A stretch of DNA of 64,000 nucleotides from Lineus longissimus (Eukaryota > Nemertea > Pilidiophora > Heteronemertea > Lineidae), in assembly GCF_910592395.1 (NCBI RefSeq), contig NC_088315.1, positions 872,501-936,500 on the forward strand, written 5' to 3'. The position numbers and the translations under genes were made by a program. Below the pieces are notes generated by a model. It ran no database searches. It was not told where the DNA came from and was given only the letters and a program-made list of their open reading frames with translations. Of this stretch, positions 1 to 12,052 are shown piece after piece (within the stretch, counting starts at the first letter, position 1; the number at the start of each line of letters is the position of its first letter).

Positions 1-3000
1 GAAAAAAAAGCCCCGTCTCAATAAGTTATCAATCACGAGAGTCATTCGACGAACCCAGTTAGGGGTCAGATAGATTTAGGACCTGAATGTGATGGAGCAT
101 AAATCCGTGTTTAGACGAAATGCTAAATGATGATATAATGGGTCAGGGTTGTGAGGGTACATACAAGAAGCCGTAGCAGATACAACCCTGGACCATTAAA
201 CAGAGCCACCGCTGCGAAGGCGTAGAAGAAGCGTGAATACTACTCGTTTTCAATGATTACCGTTAGAACCGTAATGTTCTCAAACCCGCGAGAGAATGCG
301 AATAAACTTTTAAGTGGCTATAAATTGCATTTTAAGAGGCGGTCGAAAGTTGAACTAAGGCGTTTAAACATCGATAATAGGGTTTGCGTGTAAATCGTCT
401 AACCACCACAGGGTGATTCACCTTCAGCCTGCTTGTTTAAAAAATACACTAGCTTGCTATTGAATGTTAAATTATTGAATGAACTCGGCATTAATTGCTT
501 CAAATGCCATGACATTTGATGAAAATAGATTTGCCCTTGAACTAGTAGGATGTAAGGGGGGGAGGGGTAATGTCTATAACTAGTGCTATATCACGGCATA
601 CTACTGCTAACTCTGGCCTGCTGTCGCCCCTCTAGTCCATCAATGTCCATCTGTGTCCTTGCCCCAAACTGACCCTGAAATGGCTTTTATCACCGTCACA
701 AATCAAAATGATGACACAGACTAAACGCCTCTAAATATGAATAATAGAGTTGCATCCTCCATAAAAAGGCTAGTGCGTATCCCAGAAGCCCGCCTAACCC
801 ATCCTGTCATCACCCGCGTTGGACATAACAGTTGGCCACATGTGACCCTAATCCAGCCTGTCATTAGATACACTACGTAATAATCCAGCCTAATCAATCG
901 CGATGCTAATGACACACCCTGTCTCAGAGGGACATACAACTTACTGACTTACACTCAACAAATTGGCTGTAATAGCAATTTTGGAACAGGGCAGTGCCGG
1001 GCTACGGGGGAGGGGGTTACATTGTCTAGCCCTTATCCTATCCCGTGGATAATAATCCTGAACTTTAAACGACTCTTCATTTAGTTGTCACCACTTGCTA
1101 CGTAGATTAAATGTGCATTGTGTCTGCAGTTAAGAAAATAACAATATTAAATATGAATACATTGGATACAATAGCACGTGCTTTGCCATAGTATCTCTAA
1201 GGGATGTAATACACCCATTCTTTGGTGTATATTATGTAACGTCTGACATGTTTTGTAATAATATCTCGTTAATGAACCCTTGCTCAAATCAAAGCTTTGG
1301 CGTCCGCATAAATATGGCCTCGGCAGAATACAGTGTTAAATATAATCTTGCTATTTTCGCCCATTCAATCATCATGTTCACTGTCCTTGTAAATCTAAGT
1401 TATATAACCATCCCCCACATTTGTTTCCCTGTGTCAAGTTTATTCGCTATGGCTGATGAAGTCTTATAGAAGATACTCCTGGCGCTGCTTCACATCCTAT
1501 TGTTCCAGTGTAGCTACGGTCAGCTTGATGGTTAAGATAATGAGCATATCAAGAAGAATCTAGGGTGGAAATGGAGAAATCCACTTCACTGTAGTATACA
1601 CAGCAGGTGTGTACATTCTGCCAGAGCGGGTTTAAAACATGCACTGCAGATTTCAGCCAATGTGATTAGAAACATGCATGACAGATTTGTTCGTACTGTC
1701 AAGCATATCACCATACTCAAATCCATACGTGCTTGTTCTCAGCTTAACCTGTCATGAACGAAGGTCCCCAAATCCTCCTCTGGAGGAGATCAAGGGCAGC
1801 ATATTTGATGTTCATGCTTCGCCAAGGTTCAAATTGGCATCATGAAGGATTTTGCTTTTGATATCGCTGAAGTCGAGGCCAATATTGGTCATGGTAATTG
1901 ATAATTGTGGCATTTTCACGACTATCATTCATCCATTATTCTGCTATTACCAAATGTAGAAACACATGAGTAGGATGAACATGCATTGAACAGGTTCAGT
2001 CAGTAGTTGATGATACAGCATTCTGACTCTAAAGGTCACTCATGCATCAGCGCTTACCGAAACAGTGTGGTCTCAATAAGCCATTTGTCGAAAACAATCA
2101 CTTATAAAGATAAGGTATGAGTTATTGAAACGCCGTCAATGATGGCATTTCCATGGTTTGGCCTTGCTCAATCATTTACTACCTATGCCATAAGCAGATA
2201 CTTGAAGGAGCTCATTATACCGGGAGCGTGGTTATTTTATGTAGTTCATTAGAGGAGATAAAACGATATTGGTCAATCAATGGAGCGCCAATATACTGCA
2301 CTTAGCATTGACTGTAAGTAGCTCACACTGCAGAAATGTACATCAGCAGCTTTGGGCTACTGAGCGAATCTCGATTTTTCGGAACTAGTGATCATCAACG
2401 TATTATACGATACTGCTGCTTTCTGCATGTCACAGCATTCATAGCAAAAAGATAGCTTACAGTGTTTGCAGTGTATAATGTACATAATCACCATATATTT
2501 TACCCACTGCACAAAACACAGGATGACTGTGCGTGTCACATCCAATGATAAGTAACCATACTCATTATGGTTTAACTACATAATCACCAACATAACCGCC
2601 TGACCTAGCCAATTATGCTTAAATAATGCATGTCTGATGTGTCATTTGGAAAACAATAATTAAGTGAATTCGATTTTAATCGGCGCTATTGTCACGGTGA
2701 TGAACTAGGAGCCTTTTGTTGGGAACGTTTTTGAATATCCGCGATTGCCGTGTATCATTGTTTAACTCTTTTTAATTCAAACCAACAACAGACAGGTCAT
2801 ATTACGTGTAAGTAGGGAATTAAAGGGTTCCTGGACCTGACATTGAAAAGGGCCACGATTACTATTGAACAAAAGAGAGCTTAGTATGTCAGATAATTCC
2901 TCTACCTAAACAAACACAGCCACATAATATCTCTTATTATAATCGGCTTACTAGCTTTTGTAAGCTATTGTAAGCGAAGTGCCCGTAGGAATACCTTCTG

Positions 3001-4576
3001 AATCTTACAAAAACAGTGTTTATCTTCCATCTCCTTTCACCTGGTGCCAACATACAGATACACCACTCTCATTTTGCGATTTTTCTCTCCAAATGACACC
3101 CGATGGCTATCAGTGACAAATGTCAGCCTTGTTTGACTTCATGGAGGATTGAGTTGAAATATCATTTTTGCACGCACCAGTTATAGGCACATGATTTAGG
3201 CTGAATATTAGTTAATGCTACCAAAGACGACACGTTAACTTTTTACGAGCATAGGATGTCTCAAGGTTAGCGATGGGGTACCAATTGCCCGAGGACATTA
3301 GCCTTGACTTAAAAATCGTATTTCCAGGACGACATTATACACAAATTTGCCCGACGACATTCCCCTGATTCATAAAGCTGCAGTCCTGCTTGTCTTCGGA
3401 TGTGAACCCTTGCGAACCCCATCTCGATTTCCTGCCCTGATGATCACGTAAACCTCCCCACATCCTCCCAATGCAACATCTAAGACTGCAACCGCGTTCT
3501 TTCCCTCCGGCAGCAACACCACTGCAATTAGATGCGATGTTGGAGTTTACCGAGTAATGCAGAGTGCCACATTGACTTCGAGAAGGGTATCAATTGAGTG
3601 ATTCATGACGGAAAGGATATTTGTTGTGGCTGGAGCGCGGCCCTCACTGTACGGACATAGCGCCTACGGCAACAGTCCAATATGGGTATGGGTTGCAAGG
3701 GTTTTTTATCACCAAAACGAGCAGTGTAGTAAATCTCTAGGTTATCCATATATTTTCTATACCAAAGATGTACTTTTTCAGATGATCTTCGATCGCCTGG
3801 AACTATCTAACACATAAACCCCTGCTATACCCTTGTTCACGAGGTCTACGGTTATGGATACAGTATCGATTAAACACGCGACAACTCAATAGGAAAGGGT
3901 CCAAGGCTGGCCTGGGGCTGTTGTCCTGCTGACAACAAGTTGTGTTAGTCATCGAAGTAAACTATGAAATATAATGAGCAACATGATGTGACTGCCTTGG
4001 GCGATCAGGAGATTGAGAGCATTGACAGGAGAGTCATCAGCAGTAAATGACAGCCAGGAATATCCTGATTCTGGTATTGTCATTTAAACTAGAAGATTTC
4101 TGGCTAGACTATAGCAAGTACGGCTAACTCTGTCGCTGGACAAGCTGCGATGTGTGGCACGGATGGTTTTACGAACACGGCGGACACATATTTCTGGATT
4201 CAGATTCCTGGCCATGTCATTCAGGGGTTGCTGGCTAGTCTATCGAGGATGATGGCTACACACTGTACCATGCCTGTGGCTTTGACTAGAAGACATCTAT
4301 TCGGATTTTGAATCAAGTCTGTCAGTCAAACCAGTGACGCCGTTCCAAGAAGCCTGTGACAATTACAAACACGTGCATGGATGAAGCCTCTGGTAGAGCT
4401 GTTGAAAAGAAAATTGGTCCCTGTCGAAAAATGAACCTAGAATACTGTTCTACTACATGGCTGCAAATGTGGGTTTAATGTCATTCCTGGATTCGAATAA
4501 AAACTTCTTCCTATTACTACCATGAATCTCACCAGACTGGAGAATCTGCCTGTGGGAAATGGGCATCAGACAGAAT
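1..4576. other. Non-coding stretch, no gene seen
   Basis: No open frame longer than about 80 codons and no recognisable protein, RNA gene or element. Two short features stand out. Between about 790 and 890 the motif CCTGTCAT with flanking CCTAA/CCA recurs in a degenerate way. At 4061-4133 and 4203-4266 there are two diverged copies of a block sharing GATTC(C)TGG, GTCATT and CTGGCTAG about 131-136 bp apart, which suggests an old tandem duplication. G-rich runs occur near 555-568 and 1004-1015. Confidence 0.6.
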
Positions 4577-4741
4577 GGGCCAAATTCATAAAGGGCGTTT
4601 AAGGGTTAGACGTGTGTAACTTCTCCCTGATCAGTTTCAGGGCCTATTCATATTCTGTGAAGATTTACATGAAGGACCTGAATATGTCTATTCAGTAGTT
4701 AAACGCTGTTTTAAGCTAAACGACCTTTATGAATTTGGCCC
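4577..4741. mobile_element. MITE-like element with terminal inverted repeats
   Basis: A 165-bp segment begins GGGCCAAATTCATAAAG and ends with its exact reverse complement. The terminal inverted repeats run on to about 25-27 bp with one or two mismatches (CGTTTAA against CGTTTAG when both are read inward). The trinucleotide AAT flanks both ends (4574-4576 and 4742-4744), consistent with a 3-bp target-site duplication. Inside there are further partly inverted segments around CCTATTCATATTC and CCTGAATATG. There is no coding capacity, so it would depend on a transposase supplied elsewhere. A 3-bp duplication and GGGCC termini fit the PIF/Harbinger group better than Tc1/mariner (TA) or hAT (8 bp), but that assignment is inferred. 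A duplicate site elsewhere in the genome would confirm it. Confidence 0.72.
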
Positions 4742-6182
4742 AATACATTCACTGGCTGTAAACATAATCTATCTAATAAGGTATTTCAATAGCACAGTCA
4801 AGCTTTTAGTAGGACCCCGATTTGAAATAGGAGCTAAATCCGATATCGCTCTGACGAGGTCATACACCTGAACGATATTGCAAGCAAGTAGAGAGAGTGA
4901 ACCGGCGCTCGGGAGAAAAAAGTGGCAATGCCGTGGTGATATCGGATGACGATGACATGAGTGAATGATTTAGCGTATCTTTCTACTGATATCTCGCGCT
5001 AACCTCTTACGAATGCTGGTCGTATCTTAAGGATGTCCTTTTTTGCTCCATTTACATATCCCATACTCCACATTGTAGTGACAAGTGTAAACAGCTCTTT
5101 CAATTTTAAAGTGATAGGAAGGAGACAGGCGAGCAGGACGAGGTCGAGCTCAGGCATATTACTATCCATAACAGTTTCCAATGTAAACTTGATACCCATA
5201 TCGGCTACCTGTAATATGGTAGATGTTCTATAGCCCTGTAGTTAGTTTTGACAAAAGAGCAGTCCTTCAGGAATAATGGGAGTGTTATGAAATATTTTGC
5301 AGCAGCATATTGATAATGGAGATGCATCCCACAAGTGGGGTTTGAGTTGACTCGTGTTTTACTTGAAAGCAGAACTCAGATCGAGTTTTTGTAGATCATT
5401 TTGTGACTTGTTCTTCGAACAAGTCACAGGGTCGAATGGATCGAAGACATCATAGAATACTATTCAATTCTTAACACGATGTTTTACAAAACCGTGATTT
5501 GCTGCATTTTAACTTTCAGCTCTTCTTCAATTATATAACTGCAGTTTCATGATCGTTTCCTCTTGCGGTTGAACCGCTTCTCGCACGCCAGTAGTGAAGC
5601 CCCTGAAGCGTCAACACGGCTAATGTAACAAAATTGCACACTTTAGCGGTCACACTAGCTGATGCACTTTCAGTGAGAACGTAATCAAACCTATAACCTG
5701 GGATATTACAGATAAAAGTCTTTCGCAGATCAATAATGCTATATATATATTGAAATTGTACTGTTTACACTTTGCATTTTAGAACGGCTCTGATCTTGAG
5801 CAAATAAATAACAGCCTATTCGCATTGTGCGAAATCGGAGAGCCACCATTATCCGCTTAGCTGGATTCCGAAAAGTTAATAAGTTCTAATATTTCCATGT
5901 TTAAAAAAAGTCATAATAACATAACATGAATAATGCATTTTGAAATAATCAGTGCACTTATTTGAGGAATCTTGTACATCGTATTTACCAGAAGTGACTG
6001 GAAAGTTTCATCGTACTCATGTGTTGGTGAGATGGAATAAAGACAAGAAAGTAGGAGGTAGATGTATGTTTACCACGCTAGAATATAATGTAATGCTTGC
6101 ATTGCAGCGTCATAGCATGCTACTCCCCTATAAAGAAAGTTCGCTACAAAGTGTGGAGCTTGAATCTATTGCAACAATTCTG
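4742..6182. other. Non-coding stretch, no gene seen
   Basis: Both strands are open at about 5000-5230 for about 66 codons, but the two translations are simply complementary and neither is recognisable. The only structural feature is the hairpin at 5402-5428. A short (TA)n tract lies near 5741-5751. Confidence 0.6.
5402..5428. repeat. 12-bp perfect hairpin with 3-nt loop
   Basis: TGTGACTTGTTC (5402-5413) and GAACAAGTCACA (5417-5428) are exact reverse complements separated by TTC. The stem could form a cruciform or an RNA snap-back. It is not followed by a T-run, and nothing nearby shows it belongs to a gene. Confidence 0.7.
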
Positions 6183-6266
6183 ATTGGTTCATTGTGATAT
6201 CTTCCATCACATTCACAGACTTGCTTTAGAGTATAAAAGTCGCACACATCTTTCGCCCTTTCATAC
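6183..6266 (+). promoter_or_regulatory. Candidate CCAAT/TATA/initiator core promoter
   Basis: An inverted CCAAT box (ATTGG, 6183-6187) lies about 45 bp upstream of a consensus TATA box TATAAAAG (6232-6239). An initiator-like TTTCATAC follows, whose A at 6263 is 31 bp after the first T of the TATA box. This spacing matches metazoan TATA promoters. No convincing coding exon follows within the next kilobase, so the transcript could be non-coding, could have a first exon that is only UTR, or the match could be chance. Orientation is given by TATA-to-initiator order. Confidence 0.35.
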
Positions 6267-7185
6267 AAAACCAGGAAATTAGTAGTACAAGTCAAATTCC
6301 TATACAGGTTGATTTATATCTGTCACAGACAATATATGGGATGTTAATCGTTTGTTTTGAGCAGGTTTGACTTAACCGCTGCTATTGGTTACTAATTGAT
6401 TGATAGGTCTAATAAAGTAGCCAACAATTTAAGGATTAATGACTTGGAATCAATCATTAGTCAATCAATCGATACATCAATTAGGTCTCTTGTCGACAGC
6501 TTTCGTCTTAAAGTGGCTGGGCGGGTCGATCTAAGGCATTTAGTTGGTTTATAGATAAGGCTGTAGCTATACATAGCAGCTATACAGGCAATCCGAGGCA
6601 GGAGGCGACTATCGTCTAACCCCCTTAGGCCACCTCGTCGTATTCTGTCAGTGTCACAACAGAACATCGTCAAGCGGATTCCATATTTCAAGTTGAGCTC
6701 TGGATAGAAAACTGTCCTCTCAAATTTAGTTCCGGCCATCACAACCTGTCTCTGTCACCTGTCATGGTCCCGACGCGGCTTCTATTAGTTCCTGTTGATC
6801 GACTTCGAATCTCTTATGGACGCCATCATTAAATAATTACACTATTACAGGAGGACGTGAGGTAGACTAGCGTACCCAACGACATTTGAATTTGACAATT
6901 TGATTTTAAAGCCAGATTGGTTCCTCCAAAATTTGTGATTTTCCAACTCTGTGAATACACGTCGTACGGACTAGTAATTACCACAAGGCTGTTTGTGTTG
7001 TGTATATCTTTATAAAACGAGTTTCATCAGGCTACCGCCGCTATTTGCTGCACTACGGACATGTCAAACGGGACACATGTTAACAATATACATGTATATG
7101 AACAAATCAGGTTTATGATCAGTGATGGCGAAATTGCTCTTAGCCAGTTAGAAGCAAGTACATGCTTGCTGAGTACAAAATACTA

Positions 7186-7209
7186 GGGGATGGGGGAGGG
7201 AGGGGGGGG
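7186..7209 (+). promoter_or_regulatory. G-quadruplex-forming motif
   Basis: Four consecutive G-runs of 4, 5, 3 and 8 bases are separated by loops of 2, 1 and 1 bases (AT, A, A). This meets the G3+N1-7 rule with very short loops, which favours a stable parallel quadruplex. Any effect on nearby transcription is unknown. Confidence 0.75.
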
Positions 7210-9638
7210 TATAGCCGAAGAACCAGACCGTGCATCATGAAAGCGAATGATAAAGATGACAGACAATTGCCGGGTACCACACGGTACTGTCTGCCTCGAC
7301 AAGGTTTAAACTTCTTTTACATCCGCCGTTTCCGAACCAGGATAATATATGTGCTATAGTTGAAGCACTCTCAATGTAAACTGTCTTGTTTTTAAACACG
7401 ATATTAATTCACAATAACTAGGCCATGCTCAAAATTAGGATGGCGTCAACAGTCAAATATTGACTATGAGCAATATCAAAGGGCATGATTTATATTTCTC
7501 CAACCCAGCAATCATCATTTATTCTATTGGCGAGTTAGTGCAGAATCGGACCCTCTCAATTGCAATCACAGAGTTCATTCCTATATCCCATCACCGGACC
7601 CTTTAGCCATTGTCTTGACGTGCACCAATATCAGGAGCTACAGCTTAAAGGACATTAGTCAGTCTTTATTAAACACTGGTTGAGCGATGCCGCGACCGTA
7701 GTAATGCCTGCATATTCTGTGCATCAAACAGCTGTAGCGAATGGAGAAATAATCGACATTTCAGCATCAGTGTCACTTGATCGACGTTTCCTTATCCCGT
7801 CAGTGCATAACTTGCGAAGAATGTTGTATGACTGGGACAATATTTATACCAGTTTAAGCTATATTACAAGGGTTGGGTTTTTCAAAATCAATTGAAGAAA
7901 CTGAGAAGGGATGAAGCAAAAACGAAATTAAAATTATCATTCTCAGATAAACCTCGCAATTTTCACCAATGAGTGGTTACTTCGGAAATGGCAGGTTGTT
8001 TTCCCTTAGGTTGGGAGTTGTTAGGAGAGAAATCTACCATATGCAACTCTCCGAGAAAGGTGTGTCACCTCAACTACTCAGACCTTGATGAAAAAGGTTA
8101 GTCATTTGCTTTGTATTGACCACGGGAATAAGGCAAATAATGCGCAACTATGATATCCCATATTGCCCTTACTTGACATCATGGCTTCTCAAACTTTTCA
8201 GACAAGCTTAAAGAACGTTAGTCATGACATGTGGACACTAGTTGAACCAGACGCCTGCGCAAACACGGCAATAGACAGACTAAAGCTTGAAATCACTGAG
8301 GCTGTGTTGGTCTAGAATTGACTTCATGACATTGATGACCAGAAAATAATATTAGCAGGAGTTGAGTCATGCATCTTGGACACTGGTTGGACTCGCAAAA
8401 CTTGACATTCTTGACAGGCTAGACACTGTTCTTTCATGATTGGCATCACGATATGCGCTTTGTGTGCTGGTTATTTTGTAATTGTGTTTTGAGTGACAGA
8501 TTATTAGTCATGCTGTCGAATGCTCCAAACAGCTCAAGTGCAATTTGGTACTGCGAAATAATACTGTACAGCATGTTTTGAGAACTCGGAGCAGGTTGAG
8601 AATGAGATCAAATACATAAAACAATATTAAAAGTACTCATGAAGCTTAGAGCATATTTGAAGAAATTAACAGTAAACAGGGAGGGAAAAGACGTTTGCCC
8701 ATCATCTAAGTCACTCACATATTCCAATAATCTACACAATATCGAATAAACTTATAATCAAGAAGTTGCACTGAAAATTGAAAATCTTACCGAAAAAAGG
8801 GAAAATTTGCAAGTTCCATCCTGTAATCATTTGTGATATTTTCGTTTAGTCCTCCACCATATTCCAATCACTCCTGCACTAAAGGCCTGAAATTATAAGA
8901 ATACTCCCGTCAAAATATGCAGCAAACCGCCCTTTACAGAATCAGGGTTAACAAGGGTTAAACGAGTCATTGTTGCGAAGAATACAGCAAGAATAATGTG
9001 TATGTAGACGCGCTAGTCCAAATCTTTGACTCCTGTGGTGTCATTGATGCAGGTTTCTAAGTCCGTCTCTGGGGCTGAATGAGAATAACAGCAATGGCAC
9101 TGGAAGCATAGATCCCCACAGTCTAATAAGTATCGTTAGTCAAGTTGGTGAGAGCCCTGCAGCTGTCTTGTATTCTGAAGAAAAAACGCCCGGGTTTGCG
9201 AGGACCTTTAAGAAATCTATATCTGAAACCTGACCAACAGAATGCCTGGCTTGACAATATTCCAGTTTTTATCATTGCATTCATTAGTAACGGCACATTG
9301 TGTGGACGATATCGTTTTAGCATATAGGTTGAACCAAAACAGAGTACCACTCTCAAAAAAAATCAGGTACGACATCCAAAAATCGTTTCACGGTCCGTCC
9401 ATCTTCTGCAAACTGACCAATGCGTGGGATGCATTAACAGTATGAATATGATACATCCAAAATAAGCCAGGAAGCAAAAGTTCGCGAGTCACCTGTTAAA
9501 GTGCAAAGTTCAACGAGAAAACAGCAACTTGCAGCAATACTAACTTTTGCTGCCAAAGGTAGATCGGAGTTATTAGGGTCTCAGAATACTGCACGTCCAA
9601 ACAGAATAGTCCGGTGCCACAGTCAGAAGATACCTCGT

Positions 9639-9674
9639 TAATAAGTAATAACAATAGCAATAACAATAACAAAA
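9639..9674. repeat. Imperfect AAT/AAC trinucleotide tract
   Basis: An interrupted run of AATAAC, AATAGC and similar triplets. On the minus strand it reads as a leucine run in one frame, which is a by-product of the repeat and not evidence of a protein. Confidence 0.75.
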
Positions 9675-10070
9675 CGGCCAATGGCAGTCGTGCTAATGAA
9701 AGAAATCCATTAGGTACTTGACCTCAATCCTTAAAAAGACTATTGAAACATAAAGATGAAAAAATAGAAAATCCAATCCAATGGCACTCGTCGTTTACCT
9801 CGAACATTTAACAACAACGAGATCCAAGAATCAGTCCCAGTCGCTCGCGAGGATTCAATCAGAATCTTTGAACTACTGCACAAGTCCGAGCAAATATTGT
9901 GTACATCCAATTAATAATGAGCGCATTCCCATAGACCAGCTCGCTGAGCAGTATCAACTGAATGGCCTTCCTTGTATCAATGTTTCGTTTAAAACGCTTC
10001 GATCGTTAAAGAGTCGGCGCACACTAGCAAGAGGAGATCGAAATTACCCGCTCTCTGTGACAACCATGGG

Positions 10071-10377
10071 CAGAGATTAGCAGGCGGTGGAGATGACACG
10101 TCACGTTGCGAAATGGACTTAGCTGCAGCTCGTTTTCAGGAATGATAGTGATTTTAAAGGGGAAGTCCTTATTCGAATGTCTGAGTGTTCTGCCCATCAG
10201 CAGAGATTAACTGGAAGCGGGGACGGCACGTCATGGTGGTACATGGAGTCAACTATAAATATCATTCAAGGCATGATTTAAAAGAAATGGTTTGTGGAAG
10301 AGCCAACACGTCACAGTGGTACATTGAGTTTGTACTGCAATTGGTCTTCTGGGATGACAGTAGCGTTTAAAGGGGAA
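10071..10377 (+). repeat. Diverged three-part direct repeat (about 100-125 bp)
   Basis: Three related blocks lie in direct order. The first has CAGAGATTA at 10071, CACGTCAC at 10097 and TTTAAAGGGGAA ending at 10164. The second has CAGAGATTA at 10201 and CACGTCATGGTGGTACAT from 10227 but lacks the 3' part. The third has CACGTCACAGTGGTACAT from 10307 and GTTTAAAGGGGAAC at 10365. The CAGAGATT-to-CACGTCA distance is 26 bp in both blocks one and two, and the CACGTCA-to-AAAGGGG spacing is nearly equal in one and three, so common origin is likely. The unit contains a CACGTCA core that resembles bZIP or bHLH sites. Open frames of about 80-95 codons on the minus strand here are probably incidental. 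Confidence 0.6.
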
Positions 10378-11996
10378 CTTATATCGCGGTGATTGTCCGT
10401 GATTCTGCCACGGTCGCGATGGCTGTGTCGGTTGGAGTTTATCAGGTGATGAGTTGTCGCAACCACAGTTGGATCGTTGAGTGTAGCAACTAACTGCAAC
10501 TGCTCTTCTTGCATGAGGGTTTGACGTCCTAACCAAAAGAAATTTTCCAAAATGTGCGCCTACGTTTGACTACTACTCGTGTCAGATTCTAGATGAACTA
10601 ACATCGTGTGAAGATGAACATTGAAATGGGCTTGAAACGCAATGAAACACAGTGAATTGCCTCAAAATAAGAAATTGCCTGCTATCTGTACAATCTTTGT
10701 TCAGCCTGCTGGTTCTCATGCCAAAGCACACTCAGCGATATCTTTCCCCACAGCCGTTTTCTGTAGCACACAATTCAACACTTGTTATTGTGTATTCAAG
10801 ACGATTGTTACATGAACAGCACTACTCTATACCGTTGGCATCGTCATTCGACATCTTCACAACATCTCATCAACTTCTTGTTTGGCATCGCAAAAACATA
10901 CTAACATACTCATATAATTTCTGTTTTAAATCAACAGGCGTTGTCATGGTTGTTGTATAGTTTTTGTGTTCATTTCGACCACTGCAATAGCACAGCAAAA
11001 TCATGAGTTTATCTTAAATGTAACACACTAATGATGCACTGCAGTAGTGCCATGGGCATTTTTCTCTCTCTATAGCATAAGTATCAATTACATTGACACA
11101 GCGCTAGCGATGTCGAAAGCGCAGCTGCCACAATATATATCAAGTACTAATAAAATCGTCTTAATTCCTCATCTGCTTGCGGATTTGGGACGAAATGGCG
11201 CGGAGAAGTGGCGAATGCCACTCGCAATGTTCATTTGCTATATTGGGTGACAAACAAAACATGGTCTACTTTTGATTCATGAGAACTTTATTCTTTCGGA
11301 ATGAAATGTGACTGGACTACTTGGTCATGTTACCAAGACTTTGCCATTTTCCGAAAATGAGTTTCATTTACGAACCGATAGAGTTAAACTTCATTCAGAC
11401 ACAGGGTAGCGATCCAGATACAAAAGTAGGAAATATTCACGTGACACTCTGTACGTGGTGCGTAGAGAGGGAAAGTCTGACTGGTCATTTTCCATGTTTC
11501 TGAAGGGTTTTGCCAGCCTGATGACGGCCACGGGATAGGTCGTAAAGACACTTGATCTGTATTGTAATTAAGTCGATGGGAGTCTATAGCCTATCGATTC
11601 TCTGCTGAAGACATTTATTCGTGTCCATAACGATCATGATACATACGCGCATTTCAACTTTATAGAGGGTATGAGATGTACACAATGTGGATAAATATAT
11701 AGCTTCAGGCAGTTGGAACTTGAGATTTTAATGGTTGCATCCTTAAGACGGAGACATACAATGTAAGCTGTCTGGTTTGGTCCTTTTGGATAGGGATGCG
11801 ACGTTGTGCGTGTTGGAGCCGACAAAATGAAGGAGATACATGTCAATTGTACGCTCACATGAAAACTTGAGAGGAAAACGTTTCAAATGGATTTCTCAGC
11901 AACGCCAATCTCGTTAACGCTTCATGATATTGGGAACTGGTAACGCGTTGAGTCCTGGCGGGTGGGCAAAAGCCTTTTCTCAGGAAAAAAAATCAA
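10378..11996. other. Non-coding stretch, no gene seen
   Basis: Open frames reach about 100 codons (10652-10960, plus strand), but the translation has no recognisable domain and no flanking splice or promoter signal that I trust. Nothing else is supported. Confidence 0.55.
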
Positions 11997-12052
11997 GGAT
12001 CACAAACCAGGCTTTGCTTTCTGTTATGATAGTAAAGCCTGGTTTGTGATCC
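11997..12052. repeat. 19-bp perfect inverted repeat (hairpin, miRNA-precursor-like size)
   Basis: GGATCACAAACCAGGCTTT (11997-12015) is followed by an 18-nt loop and its exact reverse complement (12034-12052). The stem can extend by three pairs (CAA/TTG) past a one-base bulge. A 56-60 nt RNA foldback of this size resembles a short pre-miRNA, but real miRNA stems usually hold mismatches and about 22-nt arms, and the arms match no miRNA family that I know. Alternatives are a small foldback element or a recent inverted duplication. The strand of any transcript cannot be told from sequence. Confidence 0.7.

Larger units (their letters stand above)
6267..10070. other. Non-coding stretch with scattered small repeats
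   Basis: No gene was recognised. Apart from the G-quadruplex motif at 7186-7209 and the AAT/AAC-rich tract at 9639-9674, there is a diverged direct repeat: GTTAGTCATGACATGTGGAC at 8217 and GTTGAGTCATGCATCTTGGA at 8361, both followed by CACT(A/G)GTTG(A/G)AC. Short open frames on both strands at 9123-9445 overlap antisense to one another and look like chance. Confidence 0.55.
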
